Shown piece by piece: positions 49,169 to 59,269 of a DNA stretch of 64,000 bases. A model generated the notes under the pieces. That model was not told the DNA's origin and ran no database searches. It saw only the letters and a program-made list of their open reading frames with translations. The translations under genes were made by a program, and so were the position numbers. This stretch comes from Deltaproteobacteria bacterium (GTDB lineage Bacteria > Desulfobacterota > BSN033 > UBA1163), in contig VGRY01000010.1 of the NCBI GenBank assembly GCA_016875195.1, positions 19,145 to 83,144 on the forward strand, in the 5' to 3' direction. Position 1 is the stretch's first letter. Every line of letters starts with the position of its first letter.

Positions 49169-51814
49169 ATGAGACGGTCACGATTCTTTTTATCCATTGC
49201 TTTTTCGATATCGATCCTTTTTCTTGTCGTCCCTCTGGTCCATTCAAAAGACCGCTTTCACCAAATTACAATGGAGAATGGCCTGAAGGTGCTCCTTCAG
49301 GAGAACCGGAACGTGCCAGTGGTGGCGATGCAAATCTGGGTGAAGGTTGGGGGCGCCGATGAAAAGGATGAAGAAGCGGGAATCTCCCACTTCATCGAAC
49401 ACATGATCTTCAAGGGGACGGAGAAGAGGAAAGTGGGGGAGATGGCAAAAGAGATCGAATCGCTGGGCGGTTCGATCAATGCTTATACCTCCTATGATCA
49501 AACCGTTTTTCATATCACGATTGCCAGCCGTTATGCTGACATTGCCCTTGACATTTTGAGCGATGCCATTCAACGCTCGACCTTCGATCCTGCAGAATTC
49601 GAAAAGGAACGGGAGGTCATTCTTGAAGAAATTCGGATGGGGGAGGATGACCCATCGAGGAAACTCTTTAAGCAGACGATGGCCACGGCATTTCATCGTC
49701 ATCCTTACGGAAGACCGATTATCGGGTATGAGAAGACGATCAAAGGGATGACCAGGGAAATGATGATATCCTTTTTCAAGCGATGGTATACACCCGATCA
49801 TATTCTATTTGTAGCAGCGGGCGATTTTGACACGAAAGAGATGGAAGGGAAGGTGAGGGAGGCTTTTAAGGGGTTTGGAAAGGGGCCCGTAACCATTCCG
49901 CAAAGGCCAAAAGAACCTGAACAGAAGGAGGTCCGGCCCAAACTTACGTTCGGAAACTTTAAAGATACCTATCTTCATATGGCCGTTCCAATCGATTCAT
50001 TCGTCCATGAGGATACTCCTGGCATCGATGTGTTTGCCCAGATTTTAGGGGGAGGGGAGACCTCCCGGCTGGTCCAAAAAGTGAAGCTTGAAAAAGGATT
50101 GGTTCATTCAATCTATGCCTCTTCGTATACACCGAAAGAACCGGGCCTCTTTATGATCGGTGCGACCCTGGCTGCGGAGAACCTGGAGAAAGCTATCGAG
50201 GAGATACTGAAAGAGGTGAACCGGTTGATCCTGGAGGGGGTCACAGCCGAGGAACTTCACCGGGTCCGTGTCAATGTTGAGAGTGAACTCATCTATGACA
50301 AGCAGACGGTTCAAGGGCAGGCGAGAAAGATAGGATATTATGAAGCGACCACTGGCGACGTCGAATTTGAGAAGCGATACATTCAGAGAATTAATCTCCT
50401 TCAGAGTGACGATATTAGAAGAATAGGCGACCAGTATTTTAAGCCCTATCGGTGGAATATCAGTCTTCTGTCACCTAATGAGAAGGCTGATGTCATCAAG
50501 CAGGTTTCCTTAAACACCGTTATTGCCAAGCCAGGCACCCCTGAGAGTGCCATCCCTCAGAAGGGACCCTCGCGTGCGTCTAAAACCACACTCAGTAATG
50601 GGATGCGTCTCATCGTCAAAGAGAACCGGAATAACCCGATTGTGTCCGTTCAGGTCTCCATGCTGGCCGGCGTTCGCTATGAGGAGGAGGCTACCAATGG
50701 AATTAACCAATTTATGGCGGTGATGATTACCAAGGGCACGGAGAAACAAACCAACCTCGAAATCGCAAAGAAGGTGGAACGAATGGCTGGATCACTCAGC
50801 GGGTTTTCAGGCTATAACAGCTTTGGTTTGAGCTTCACCTTTTTGAGTCAACACTTCGATGAAGCCCTGGCCTTGCTCGGCGAAGTCATGCGACAACCTT
50901 CCTTTGATTCGGATGAGATGGAGAAGAGAAGACGCCCTATCCTGGCTTCGATCAGGCGGCAGGAGGATGACCTGAGTCGAACAGTTTTCAGGCTCTTCCG
51001 AAAAGCCCTTTATGAAAAGCACCCTTACCGTATGGATTCGATCGGAACACTCGATTCTGTCCAGAGGATCACCCAGAAGGATTTAAAAGATTATTACAGA
51101 CGGATCGCTGTCCCTGAAAATATGGTTTTTACCGTGGTGGGTGATGTTGATATCAACCAGGCGGTCCAGGCTGTTCAAAAGGAGTTCGGAAAGCTGAGCA
51201 AAGGTAATTTTGTTCATCCTGAAGTGGTTCAGGAACCGCCTCTCCAAAATACGAGAAAATCTGAAGTGTTTAAAGAAAAGGAACAGGCCCATTTTGTCCT
51301 CGGGTTTCTTGGCCCGACCCTCCAGAGTATGGACCGATATGCTATCGAAGTTATGGATGCGGCTCTATCCGGCATGGGAGGGAGGCTTTTCTATGAGTTG
51401 AGGGATAAGGAGAGTCTGGCTTACGCTCTGGCTTTTATCGGTAACGTTAATCTGGATCCGGGATATATCTGTGTCTATATGGGGACCCACCCCGACAAAC
51501 TCGACAAGGCCATTGAGAGCGTCTTAAGGGAGCTGAAGAAGGTAAAAGAAGAGGGATTGACATTGGACGAGGTGGAAAGGGCGAAGCGATACCTGATCGG
51601 CAACTTTGAAATTGGGCTTCAAACCAATGGGGCCCAGGCTAGCCGAATGTCCACGGATGAACTCTATGATCTTGGGTTTAATTATTACGAAAAATATCCG
51701 GATGAGATAAAGAAGGTGTCAAAGGAGGACGTCCACAGGGTTGCGAAGGGTTATTTCAATTTGGATGCCTATGCGCTCGCGATTCTTCGACCTTCTAAAG
51801 AGAAGAAGCAGTGA
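49169..51814 (+). CDS. M16-family zinc peptidase, two-half fusion, exported
   Basis: 881 residues. Signal peptide (SRFFLSIAFSISILFLVVPLVHS). First half: the zinc site HxxEH in ISHFIEHMIFKGT and the distant Glu in REVILEEIRMGE. Second half repeats the fold (KTTLSNGMRLIVKENRNNPIVS) but the position of HxxEH reads INQFMAVM, so it is inactive, as in many tandem M16 proteins and clamshell peptidases. Acts on peptides in the periplasm. Ribosome site GGAGGT. Its stop overlaps the next start (GTGA). Confidence 0.94.
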   Translation: MRRSRFFLSIAFSISILFLVVPLVHSKDRFHQITMENGLKVLLQENRNVPVVAMQIWVKVGGADEKDEEAGISHFIEHMIFKGTEKRKVGEMAKEIESLGGSINAYTSYDQTVFHITIASRYADIALDILSDAIQRSTFDPAEFEKEREVILEEIRMGEDDPSRKLFKQTMATAFHRHPYGRPIIGYEKTIKGMTREMMISFFKRWYTPDHILFVAAGDFDTKEMEGKVREAFKGFGKGPVTIPQRPKEPEQKEVRPKLTFGNFKDTYLHMAVPIDSFVHEDTPGIDVFAQILGGGETSRLVQKVKLEKGLVHSIYASSYTPKEPGLFMIGATLAAENLEKAIEEILKEVNRLILEGVTAEELHRVRVNVESELIYDKQTVQGQARKIGYYEATTGDVEFEKRYIQRINLLQSDDIRRIGDQYFKPYRWNISLLSPNEKADVIKQVSLNTVIAKPGTPESAIPQKGPSRASKTTLSNGMRLIVKENRNNPIVSVQVSMLAGVRYEEEATNGINQFMAVMITKGTEKQTNLEIAKKVERMAGSLSGFSGYNSFGLSFTFLSQHFDEALALLGEVMRQPSFDSDEMEKRRRPILASIRRQEDDLSRTVFRLFRKALYEKHPYRMDSIGTLDSVQRITQKDLKDYYRRIAVPENMVFTVVGDVDINQAVQAVQKEFGKLSKGNFVHPEVVQEPPLQNTRKSEVFKEKEQAHFVLGFLGPTLQSMDRYAIEVMDAALSGMGGRLFYELRDKESLAYALAFIGNVNLDPGYICVYMGTHPDKLDKAIESVLRELKKVKEEGLTLDEVERAKRYLIGNFEIGLQTNGAQASRMSTDELYDLGFNYYEKYPDEIKKVSKEDVHRVAKGYFNLDAYALAILRPSKEKKQ

Positions 51815-52629
51815 CCTCTCGGATTCGAATTAAACATTTTTCCCTTCGAGACACATTGGAATGCGGACAATTTTTCCGATTTACCAAGGCGATCGATACC
51901 TATATCGTCCACTCCTCAGGCCGAATCTTCTCCCTTTTCCAGAAAGGGGATTTCCTCTTTTATGACGGTATCGATGAGACTTTTCTTCGGGACTTTTTCC
52001 GACTCGAAGATGATCTGGAGACGATCCTGAGGGAGATCGATTGTGATTCCATTATTCACCTGGCTATTCAGAAGCAACAAGGCTTGAGGTTGATCCGGCA
52101 GGACCCCTGGGAATGTCTATTCTCCTTTTTATGTTCCTCTGCCAAAGCCATCCCTCATATCCGTACGATGATTGAACTTCTTTGTAAATCCTCGGGGGAA
52201 AAGGTCACACATGGGGATTATGTGGGTTATTGTTTCCCAGAGCCACAAAGCATCAAGAATGGGTTTCAATTGGAATCAATCAAAGCAGGTTTCAGGACCC
52301 ATTATCTGGTAAACGCCAACCAATGTATTGATCGGAACCAACTCGTCGAGCTAAAAAACCTATCTTACCAAGACGCAAAAAAGAGGTTGATGACCATTTC
52401 AGGGGTCGGAAAGAAGGTGGCAGATTGCGTCCTTCTCTATTCGCTCGATTTTCTCGAAGCTTTTCCCATCGACACCTGGATCAAAAAGGGTTTACAGAAA
52501 GCCTATTTTAACGGGGAGAAGGTTGGAGAGAAGAAGATGGAGGAATTTGTTCGAAACCACTTCGGCCCCTACGCCGGTTATGCGCAGCTCTATCTCTATC
52601 ATTACTGGCGAAACCAGGAATTTTCATAA
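51811..52629 (+). CDS. ogg: 8-oxoguanine DNA glycosylase (OGG type)
   Basis: 272 residues. Removes oxidised guanine. N-terminal IKHFSLRDTLECGQFFRF and the helix-hairpin-helix LMTISGVGKKVADCVLLYSLDFLEAFPIDTW (positions ~193-223) with the lysine nucleophile of the GVGKKVADC loop and the active-site Asp of PIDTW. RQDPWECLFSFLCSSAKAIPHI is the usual OGG sequence too. GTG start overlapping the M16 stop (GTGA), implying coupled translation. AlkA is the closest alternative, but the K-D pair favours OGG. Confidence 0.88.
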   Translation: MTSRIRIKHFSLRDTLECGQFFRFTKAIDTYIVHSSGRIFSLFQKGDFLFYDGIDETFLRDFFRLEDDLETILREIDCDSIIHLAIQKQQGLRLIRQDPWECLFSFLCSSAKAIPHIRTMIELLCKSSGEKVTHGDYVGYCFPEPQSIKNGFQLESIKAGFRTHYLVNANQCIDRNQLVELKNLSYQDAKKRLMTISGVGKKVADCVLLYSLDFLEAFPIDTWIKKGLQKAYFNGEKVGEKKMEEFVRNHFGPYAGYAQLYLYHYWRNQEFS

Positions 52630-52664
52630 TGGGTCCCTTATTGGAAAAAACATCTTTTGGAAAA

Positions 52665-52735
52665 TCTCCCCTTTCCCCTCTTTGCCAAAGAGGGGAAATT
52701 CCTCCCTTTTGCAAAGGGAGGGAAGGAGGGATTAG
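52665..52735. repeat. GC-rich palindromic repeat
   Basis: CCCCTTTCCCCTCTTTGCC/AAAGAGGGGA and CCTCCCTTTTGCAAAGGGAGG in a row, two hairpins of the CCCTCCCTTT family. Positioned after ogg and before secA; possible terminator. Confidence 0.65.
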
Positions 52736-52890
52736 AGGGTTGATGTCGGGGTAAGTATGGACTGATTTGTAATGGGGCTCCAGTTTCTTCGGCTTTTCTG
52801 ATGATCCCAAGATTTATCGGTTGAAACCTGTTTCTATCCATTATATAATTTTCAAAAATTAAAGAAATCAGATGTGGGGTAAAGCTTTTT

Positions 52891-55578
52891 ATGCTTGGTT
52901 CACTCGTTAAGAAGATTTTTGGAAGTAAGAATGAGAGGGAGTTGAAAAGAATTCGACCTCTTGTCCTGCGGATCAACGAATTTGAACCCAGGATTCACCC
53001 TTTAAATGATGATCAGCTCAGAGCAAAGACGGGTGAGTTTAAAGAGAGGATCGAAAGAGGGGAGCCTTTGGACGAAGTCCTTCCCGAAGCCTTTGCGGTT
53101 GTCCGTGAGGCAGCCCGAAGAACTCTTGGGGAGCGGCACTACGATGTCCAGTTGATCGGCGGGGTTGTACTTCATGAGGGAAAGATATCGGAGATGGCTA
53201 CTGGAGAAGGTAAAACTCTCGTCGCTACACTTCCTGCCTATTTGAATGCCTTAGAGGGCAAGGGTGTCCATATTGTCACGGTGAACGACTACCTGGCCAA
53301 AAGAGACAGCGAATGGATGGGCGCGATTTATCGGTTCCTGGGGCTCTCTGTAGGCGTGATCGTCCATGAGTTGAATGACCAGGAGCGGAAAAACGCCTAC
53401 GGTTCTGATATTACTTACGGAACGAATAATGAGTTCGGGTTTGACTACCTCCGGGACAATATGAAGTTCGATATTCAGGATTATGTCCAGAGGGATCTGC
53501 ATTACGCCATCGTGGATGAGGTAGACAGCATCCTGGTGGATGAAGCAAGAACGCCTCTTATCATCTCTGGTCCCACTGAAGATTCGACCGATAAATATTA
53601 CAAGATCAACCGGATCATCCCAAGTTTAAAGCAAGGAAACCATTTCCAGATCGAAGAAAAGACCCATGCTGCTTTTCTGACGGAAGAAGGAGTGGCCCAG
53701 GTCGAGAAGTTACTCCATGTGGAAAATCTCTACGACCCCAGACAGATCGAAACCCTCCATCATGTCAACCAGGCGCTCAAGGCCCATACTCTTTTTAAAA
53801 GGGATGTGGACTATGTTGTAAAAGAGGGGCAGGTGGTCATTGTCGATGAATTCACCGGCAGGTTGATGCCTGGACGAAGATGGAGTGATGGCCTCCATCA
53901 GGCAGTCGAGGCCAAGGAGAATGTGAGGATCGAGAATGAGAATCAGACCCTCGCCACGGTCACCTTCCAGAACTATTTCCGGATGTATAAGAAACTGGCC
54001 GGCATGACAGGTACAGCAGACACCGAGGCAGCAGAATTTCGTAAGATTTACAATCTGGATGTTGTGGTGATTCCCACCAACATGCCTTTGATCCGCCTGA
54101 ATTATGCCGATGTTATTTATAAGACCGAAGAGGAGAAATTTCGTGCGGCCGTAAGAGAAATTGAAGAGCTTCATAAACTGGGGCGCCCTGTTCTGGTGGG
54201 AACGATCTCCATCGAGAAGTCAGAGAGATTGAGTTTTCTTCTGAAGAAGGGCGGGGTTCCGCATAATGTCCTCAATGCGAAGCATCATGAACGGGAAGCG
54301 GAAATCATTGCACAGGCAGGAAGGGTTGGAATGGTCACCATCTCGACCAATATGGCGGGAAGAGGGACCGATATTTTATTAGGCGGAAACCCAAAATTCC
54401 TGGCCAGAACCATGGTGGAAGAGAAGGAGAACCCCGAAGAGATGCAGAAGGCTTATGAGGAAGCTTTTCGGAAAGCCTTGAACATCGTTCAGAAAGAGAA
54501 GGAGAAGGTGGTTCAGTTAGGAGGTCTTCATGTCCTTGGAACAGAGCGGCATGAAGCAAGGCGGATCGATAACCAGTTGAGGGGAAGATCAGGAAGGCAG
54601 GGAGATCCGGGTTCCTCAAGGTTTTACCTTTCATTACAGGACGATCTGATGAGGATTTTCGGTTCGGAGAGAATTTCAAAGATTATGGACCGGCTGGGCA
54701 TTGAGGAGGATCAGCCCATTGAACATAACCTTGTGACCAAGGCCATTGAAAATGCACAGAAGAAGGTTGAAGGCCATAACTTTGAAATCCGGAAACATCT
54801 GCTCGAATACGATACAGTGATGAATAAACAGAGGGAAGTCATCTATACCCAGCGCAGGGAAGTTTTAACTGGTGAGGACCTGAGAGAGTCCGTGATGGAG
54901 ATGGTGGAAGAACAGGCCGAAGGGCTTGTTGACCTCTATATCGATGAGAAGGCGCACCCGGAGGATTGGGATCTGAAAGGACTTCATGATGCCATCTATC
55001 AGCAGTTCTCCTTCCGGTGGTCTACTCCCTCTCCCGGAAAGAATGGCTTAAATCGAGAAAGACTGGAGGATCTGATCATTGAAGAGGCAAAGGAGGTTTA
55101 TCAGAAGAAAGAAGAAGAATTTGGAGAAGGAACTCTCCGCTATCTCGAAAAAGTGATCATGCTTCAATCGGTTGATCATCATTGGAAAGACCACCTTCTA
55201 GCGGTAGATCAGTTGAAGGAAGGAATTGGATTAAGAGGATATGGCCAGAAAGACCCCCGGATTGAGTATCAGAAAGAAGCCTATCAGATGTTTTTAGAGA
55301 TGTTAGACCGGATCAAGAGAGATACGGTTGAGAAACTTTTTGCAATTCAGATTGCTAAGGATCAGGAAGTAAAAGACATGAGGACCGAACGGAAGCAGAC
55401 TTTTGTCATGAGCCGGGGTCAGGAGGTGGCTTCACAGCGGGGGGGGCAAACCGAGGACGGAAAGGGAGTGACGGTCCGCCGGGAAGGGAAGAAGGTTGGC
55501 CGCAACGATCCATGCCCATGCGGGAGTGGGAAAAAATATAAACGATGCTGTCTTGAAAAAGAGGAAGCCAGAACCTAA
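52891..55578 (+). CDS. secA: Preprotein translocase ATPase SecA
   Basis: 895 residues, full length. Motor of Sec export. Seen: [20 protein letters not shown] (Walker A), [49 protein letters not shown] (Walker B), [16 protein letters not shown] region, [28 protein letters not shown], and the C-terminal zinc motif [19 protein letters not shown] that binds SecB or the ribosome. Transcribed alone. Confidence 0.98.
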   Translation: MLGSLVKKIFGSKNERELKRIRPLVLRINEFEPRIHPLNDDQLRAKTGEFKERIERGEPLDEVLPEAFAVVREAARRTLGERHYDVQLIGGVVLHEGKISEMATGEGKTLVATLPAYLNALEGKGVHIVTVNDYLAKRDSEWMGAIYRFLGLSVGVIVHELNDQERKNAYGSDITYGTNNEFGFDYLRDNMKFDIQDYVQRDLHYAIVDEVDSILVDEARTPLIISGPTEDSTDKYYKINRIIPSLKQGNHFQIEEKTHAAFLTEEGVAQVEKLLHVENLYDPRQIETLHHVNQALKAHTLFKRDVDYVVKEGQVVIVDEFTGRLMPGRRWSDGLHQAVEAKENVRIENENQTLATVTFQNYFRMYKKLAGMTGTADTEAAEFRKIYNLDVVVIPTNMPLIRLNYADVIYKTEEEKFRAAVREIEELHKLGRPVLVGTISIEKSERLSFLLKKGGVPHNVLNAKHHEREAEIIAQAGRVGMVTISTNMAGRGTDILLGGNPKFLARTMVEEKENPEEMQKAYEEAFRKALNIVQKEKEKVVQLGGLHVLGTERHEARRIDNQLRGRSGRQGDPGSSRFYLSLQDDLMRIFGSERISKIMDRLGIEEDQPIEHNLVTKAIENAQKKVEGHNFEIRKHLLEYDTVMNKQREVIYTQRREVLTGEDLRESVMEMVEEQAEGLVDLYIDEKAHPEDWDLKGLHDAIYQQFSFRWSTPSPGKNGLNRERLEDLIIEEAKEVYQKKEEEFGEGTLRYLEKVIMLQSVDHHWKDHLLAVDQLKEGIGLRGYGQKDPRIEYQKEAYQMFLEMLDRIKRDTVEKLFAIQIAKDQEVKDMRTERKQTFVMSRGQEVASQRGGQTEDGKGVTVRREGKKVGRNDPCPCGSGKKYKRCCLEKEEART

Positions 55579-55584
55579 AAATAA

Positions 55585-55722
55585 TAAATTCGAAGCACGA
55601 AATTCGAATTTCGAAACAATATCGAATGACCAAAAAATAAAAACATTCTCTTGTTTTGAACATTTGATCATTTGAATTTCGGATTTGTTTCGGATTTCGA
55701 TATTCGGATTTCGGATTTAAGA
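55585..55722. repeat. Repeat family, copy 4 (AAATTCGAAGCACGAAATTCG...)
   Basis: TTCGAAGCACGAAATTCGAA then CGAAACAATATCGAATGACC, and the inverted half TTTCGGATTTCGATATTCGG at 55691-55711. It matches 34747, 35211 and 40588; here both halves form a long inverted repeat between secA and argJ. Confidence 0.7.
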
Positions 55723-55756
55723 TATAAAAATTGTTAAATATAGGACGGAGTGAGAA

Positions 55757-56953
55757 ATGGGATCAGGCAATTTTAAAATACCAGGGTTTTTGTTTGCTGG
55801 AATTTCGGCGGGGATCAAAAAGAACGGAAAAAAAGATCTGGCGTTGATCTATTCAGAAGTTCCTGCTCAGGTCGCTGGGATCTTTACTACCAATGCGGTG
55901 AAAGCAGCTCCGGTGCGAATCGGGATGGAACGGATTAAGAAAGGAGTTGGCCAGGCGGTCATTATCAATAGCGGTAATGCCAACGCCTGCACAGGAAGCC
56001 AGGGCCTTAAGGATGCACGAAAAATTTCTTCTTTGGTTGCCAGAGGATTAGGGATCAATGAAAAACTGATCTTTCCTGCTTCCACAGGTATCATCGGAGT
56101 TCCACTTCCCTTACAAAAGTTCGAAGATGGCGTTCCTGAACTGATTCGATCCCTTGCTCGAGATGGATGGATGAACACTGTTGAAGCCATTATGACAACG
56201 GACGCCTTTCCAAAGATTGCAGCGGCAAACTGTCGAGTAAAAGGAAAGAGTGTAAAGTTGTGTGGAATGGTGAAAGGGGCAGGGATGATTCGGCCAAACA
56301 TGGCAACGATGCTTTCCTTTCTTGTCACCGATGCCAATATTAAAGCCTCACTTCTTCAGAAAATGTTACAGAAAGCTGCGGAGGTTTCCTACAATAGCAT
56401 TACCGTAGATGGAGATACGAGCACTAATGATACGGTTCTCCTTTTCGCAAACGGGGTGGCAGGGCACCCTCGATTGACGCACATGGATCGCGATGGAGAA
56501 GTATTTCAGTCAATGCTGAACAAGGTATGCGGTAATCTGGCAAAGAGTGTAGTAAAAGATGGAGAGGGAGCCACCAAATTTGTTGAAATTCTTGTTTCAG
56601 GAGCGAAAAACAGAGAGGATGCTAAAAAAGCCGCTTATGCAATTGGACATTCTCCATTAGTGAAGACCGCTTTCTTCGGAGAAGATGCCAACTGGGGAAG
56701 AATCCTCTGCGCCTTAGGGTATTCGGGCGCCCGGATTCATCCCGATCGAGTTGATGTTCTGTTCAATCAATATCCCATAGTTAAAAATGGGATGGGTGTC
56801 GGGGGGAAGCTTGAAGAGAAGGCAGGAAAAGTACTTAAGGAAAAAACATTCAGGATTAGCGTCAACTTACATCAGGGGAGGGCTTCGTTTCTCCTTTTTA
56901 CCACAGATCTCTCTTTTGAATACGTGAAAATCAACGCCTCCTACCGCTCTTAA
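55757..56953 (+). CDS. argJ: Bifunctional ornithine acetyltransferase/N-acetylglutamate synthase
   Basis: 398 residues. Moves the acetyl group from acetylornithine to glutamate in arginine synthesis. The self-cleavage motif KGAGMIRPNMATMLSF is present (cut before the Thr of ATML). Also seen: GIFTTNAVKAAPV, INSGNANACTG, STGIIGVPLP, TVDGDTSTNDTVLLFANG, DGEGATKFVE and FGEDANWGRILCALGYSG. Cannot tell by eye whether it also makes N-acetylglutamate from acetyl-CoA. The stop is followed by a GC-rich repeat. Confidence 0.96.
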   Translation: MGSGNFKIPGFLFAGISAGIKKNGKKDLALIYSEVPAQVAGIFTTNAVKAAPVRIGMERIKKGVGQAVIINSGNANACTGSQGLKDARKISSLVARGLGINEKLIFPASTGIIGVPLPLQKFEDGVPELIRSLARDGWMNTVEAIMTTDAFPKIAAANCRVKGKSVKLCGMVKGAGMIRPNMATMLSFLVTDANIKASLLQKMLQKAAEVSYNSITVDGDTSTNDTVLLFANGVAGHPRLTHMDRDGEVFQSMLNKVCGNLAKSVVKDGEGATKFVEILVSGAKNREDAKKAAYAIGHSPLVKTAFFGEDANWGRILCALGYSGARIHPDRVDVLFNQYPIVKNGMGVGGKLEEKAGKVLKEKTFRISVNLHQGRASFLLFTTDLSFEYVKINASYRS

Positions 56954-57047
56954 AAAAATAGGGTATTCGTGGAAGTGAGTGGGTAGAAACTTCATAAAAA
57001 AGGCAATTTCCCACTTTATTATCATCCTATGACAAAGCCAACCTGTT

Positions 57048-57090
57048 ACATACCCCCCTTTGGAAAAGGGGGGCGGGGGGGATTTTAAGA
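57048..57090. repeat. GC-rich palindromic repeat
   Basis: ATACCCCCCTTTGGAAAAGGGGGGCGGGGGGGATTTTAAG, a hairpin of the CCCTTT...AAAGGG family, between argJ and the methyltransferase gene. Confidence 0.6.
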
Positions 57091-57124
57091 ATAAATACTT
57101 TCCAAGGATCGGACTTATTAATCC

Positions 57125-58282
57125 ATGCTTCAATTATTTGCTGCCTCTGCACCGGGTCTTGAACCCCTGTTGATTCAGGAGCTTCGCGGGTTAGAGTTGA
57201 AACCTGCTTCATCGAGTCCTCCTTTTACCTTTCGGGAGGAACAATACGAAACCGGAGGAGTTGAATTTGAAGGTTCACTAAAGGACCTTTACCGGGCGAA
57301 CCTCCATCTGCGAACCGCAAGTCGTATTCTGGTTCGAATAGGGTTCTTCGAGGCTACTCGTTTCCCTGAACTGCGACGAAAAGCAGCAAACCTTCCATGG
57401 GAGCAGTACCTTTCACCAGGAATGCCCATATCATTGAGGGTGGCATGTCATGCATCCCGCCTTTACCATCAGCGGGCAGTTGCCGAACGAGTGGTGGGAG
57501 CGATCGGTGACCGACTGGGTCAGACTCTCTGTCTGAGCAAATTTGACGAGGATGCCAGCGATTCCTTTCCCCAACTTATTTTTGTTAGAATACAGAATAA
57601 CCAATGTACCATCAGCGTTGATTCTTCGGGAGCGCTGTTGCACCGGCGTGGGTATCGGCTGGCCACTGCAAAGGCTCCTCTCAGAGAGACGCTGGCTGCA
57701 GCCATGCTTCTTGCTGCCAGATGGGACGGAGTTTCCCCCCTGATCGACCCTTTCTGTGGATCGGGAACAATACCGATTGAGGCTGCGCTGTTTGCACGAC
57801 AAATTCCTCCCGGGTCGCGAAGGACTTTCACATTTATGAACTGGTCAGGTTTCGATAAATCCCTCTGCGAGACTGTGAATACTGCCTATTCCGATTTGAT
57901 GAAACGAGTAATGCCAAGGATTATTGGTTCTGACCGCGACGCAGGTGCGATCCAGGCTGCCCGTGCCAATGCTGAACGCGCCGGCGTATCGGACGCTATT
58001 GAGTTTTTATGGCAAGCTGTTTCTTCCATGGAACCCCTGACCGGTCCAGGGTGGGTCATCACAAACCCGCCCTATGGGAAACGTCTGTCCTCCCGCAAAG
58101 ACATGCGAAATCTATACGCGCAGTTTGGGAAAACCCTTCGGTCCAAGTGCCCTGGATGGAAGGTGGTTATGCTATGCGACAGCATCCAACTTGCTGGAGC
58201 CACAGGGTTGAAATTCGAAGAAGCCATTCCCACCGTGAATGGGGGATTAAAAGTCAAAATCTTAGTTGGACATGTCGATTGA
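57125..58282 (+). CDS. THUMP-domain 23S rRNA guanine-N2 methyltransferase (RlmL type)
   Basis: 385 residues. Methylates guanine N2 in 23S rRNA (G2445-type). N-terminal ferredoxin-like and THUMP parts (FAASAPGLEPLLIQELRGL, GGVEFEGSLKDLYRANLHLRTASRIL, VDSSGALLHRRGYR), then the SAM domain: LRETLAAAMLLAARW, LIDPFCGSGTIPIEAAL (motif I), IIGSDRDAGAIQAARANAERAG, and the catalytic GWVITNPPYGKRL (NPPY). Corresponds to the N-terminal half of E. coli RlmL/RlmKL, without the RlmK part. Confidence 0.9.
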   Translation: MLQLFAASAPGLEPLLIQELRGLELKPASSSPPFTFREEQYETGGVEFEGSLKDLYRANLHLRTASRILVRIGFFEATRFPELRRKAANLPWEQYLSPGMPISLRVACHASRLYHQRAVAERVVGAIGDRLGQTLCLSKFDEDASDSFPQLIFVRIQNNQCTISVDSSGALLHRRGYRLATAKAPLRETLAAAMLLAARWDGVSPLIDPFCGSGTIPIEAALFARQIPPGSRRTFTFMNWSGFDKSLCETVNTAYSDLMKRVMPRIIGSDRDAGAIQAARANAERAGVSDAIEFLWQAVSSMEPLTGPGWVITNPPYGKRLSSRKDMRNLYAQFGKTLRSKCPGWKVVMLCDSIQLAGATGLKFEEAIPTVNGGLKVKILVGHVD

Positions 58283-58372
58283 AAACAAGAAAGGATTAAG
58301 AACAGGCCTCAACGTTGGATCAGAGGACTCTCTAAGTATCGACAATTTTCTAAATTTCCTGCTTTTTACATT

Positions 58373-58406
58373 TGTACCTAAAATTGCGATCGCAATTATA
58401 GGTACA
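58373..58406. repeat. 34-bp near-perfect palindrome
   Basis: Left half TGTACCTAAAATTGCGA, right half TCGCAATTATAGGTACA: complementary except at one position. GCGATCGC is at the centre. No T run follows, so it looks more like a protein-binding site than a terminator. It lies between two convergent genes. Confidence 0.8.
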
Positions 58407-58431
58407 ATTAGGAAAAGAGAAGTGAAATAAC

Positions 58432-59190
58432 TTATTTAGAGGGATGGTTGTGCGGTGATGAACATCGTGAGAAGAAGGAGGCGAGCCGGTGGTTCAAAAT
58501 CTTTTTTCTCATTTTCACTATGGCGTGGGTGGGAGGGACTTCTTTCGGACATACCTTGACGCACTGGAAGACTGTATTACAGCCCCAAACCCCTCTTTGA
58601 TTATTGACCTCTTTTAGAATCTCCTCTGATCGCATATCCCTTGGGTCCGCAAAGAAGCGGTAAGCCTTCGCCAGGATGGCGGGGCCCAAAAACTGAGCAT
58701 CTCTTCCAAAAGCAGGGCAGGCTCCGAAACAGATTCCGCATAGGATACACTGGATATAGGGATCAATCTCCTTTCGTTCTGTCTCTGTCATAAGAGATTC
58801 GCGATCCGAGTCAGTTGGTTTACCATGGAGATAGGGTTTGATCTGCCTGTAATGTTCGAAAAAGAGGGACATATCAACAATGAGATCGCGAATCACGGGG
58901 AAGAAGGGGATGGGTTCAATAAGGACAACTTTTCCCAATAACCTCTCCACCGGCGTTCGGCAGGCCAAAACCGGTTCTCCATTGACATTCATTCCGCAGG
59001 AGCCACACACTGCGCCTCGGCACGAATATCGGAAAGAGAGTGTTGGGTCCTGTTCATCCTGAATCCGCAGCAAGGTCTCCAGGAGATTCATTCCTTTTCG
59101 TACCTCAACTTCGAATGTTTCTTCCCAGCTAGATGGGTTCTTCTCGGGATTGTAACGTTTAATTTTTAAAATTAAAGTGGATGAGTTCAT
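58432..59190 (-). CDS. sdhB: Succinate dehydrogenase/fumarate reductase iron-sulfur subunit
   Basis: 252 residues. Carries electrons between flavin and membrane. Seen: FRYSCRGAVCGSCGMNVNGEPVLAC for the 2Fe-2S cluster, CILCGICFGACPAF for 4Fe-4S, and CNTVFQCVKVCP for the third cluster; HYRQIKPYL. Last gene of sdhD-A-B on the minus strand, 79 bases after sdhA with a GC-rich repeat between. Direction of the reaction (succinate oxidation or fumarate reduction) cannot be told. Confidence 0.95.
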   Translation of the reverse strand: MNSSTLILKIKRYNPEKNPSSWEETFEVEVRKGMNLLETLLRIQDEQDPTLSFRYSCRGAVCGSCGMNVNGEPVLACRTPVERLLGKVVLIEPIPFFPVIRDLIVDMSLFFEHYRQIKPYLHGKPTDSDRESLMTETERKEIDPYIQCILCGICFGACPAFGRDAQFLGPAILAKAYRFFADPRDMRSEEILKEVNNQRGVWGCNTVFQCVKVCPKEVPPTHAIVKMRKKILNHRLASFFSRCSSPHNHPSK

Positions 59191-59224
59191 TTTCTATAAA
59201 TATTTAGATGTTTTAAAGAAACTT

Positions 59225-59268
59225 ATTAAAATCCCTCCCCACCTCCCTTTGCTAAAGGGAGGTGAAAC
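59225..59268. repeat. CCCTCCC...GGGAGG palindromic repeat
   Basis: AAAATCCCTCCCCACCTCCCTTTGCTAAAGGGAGGTG folds as a hairpin; it lies inside the sdh operon, between sdhA and sdhB. Confidence 0.6.
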
Positions 59269-59269
59269 A

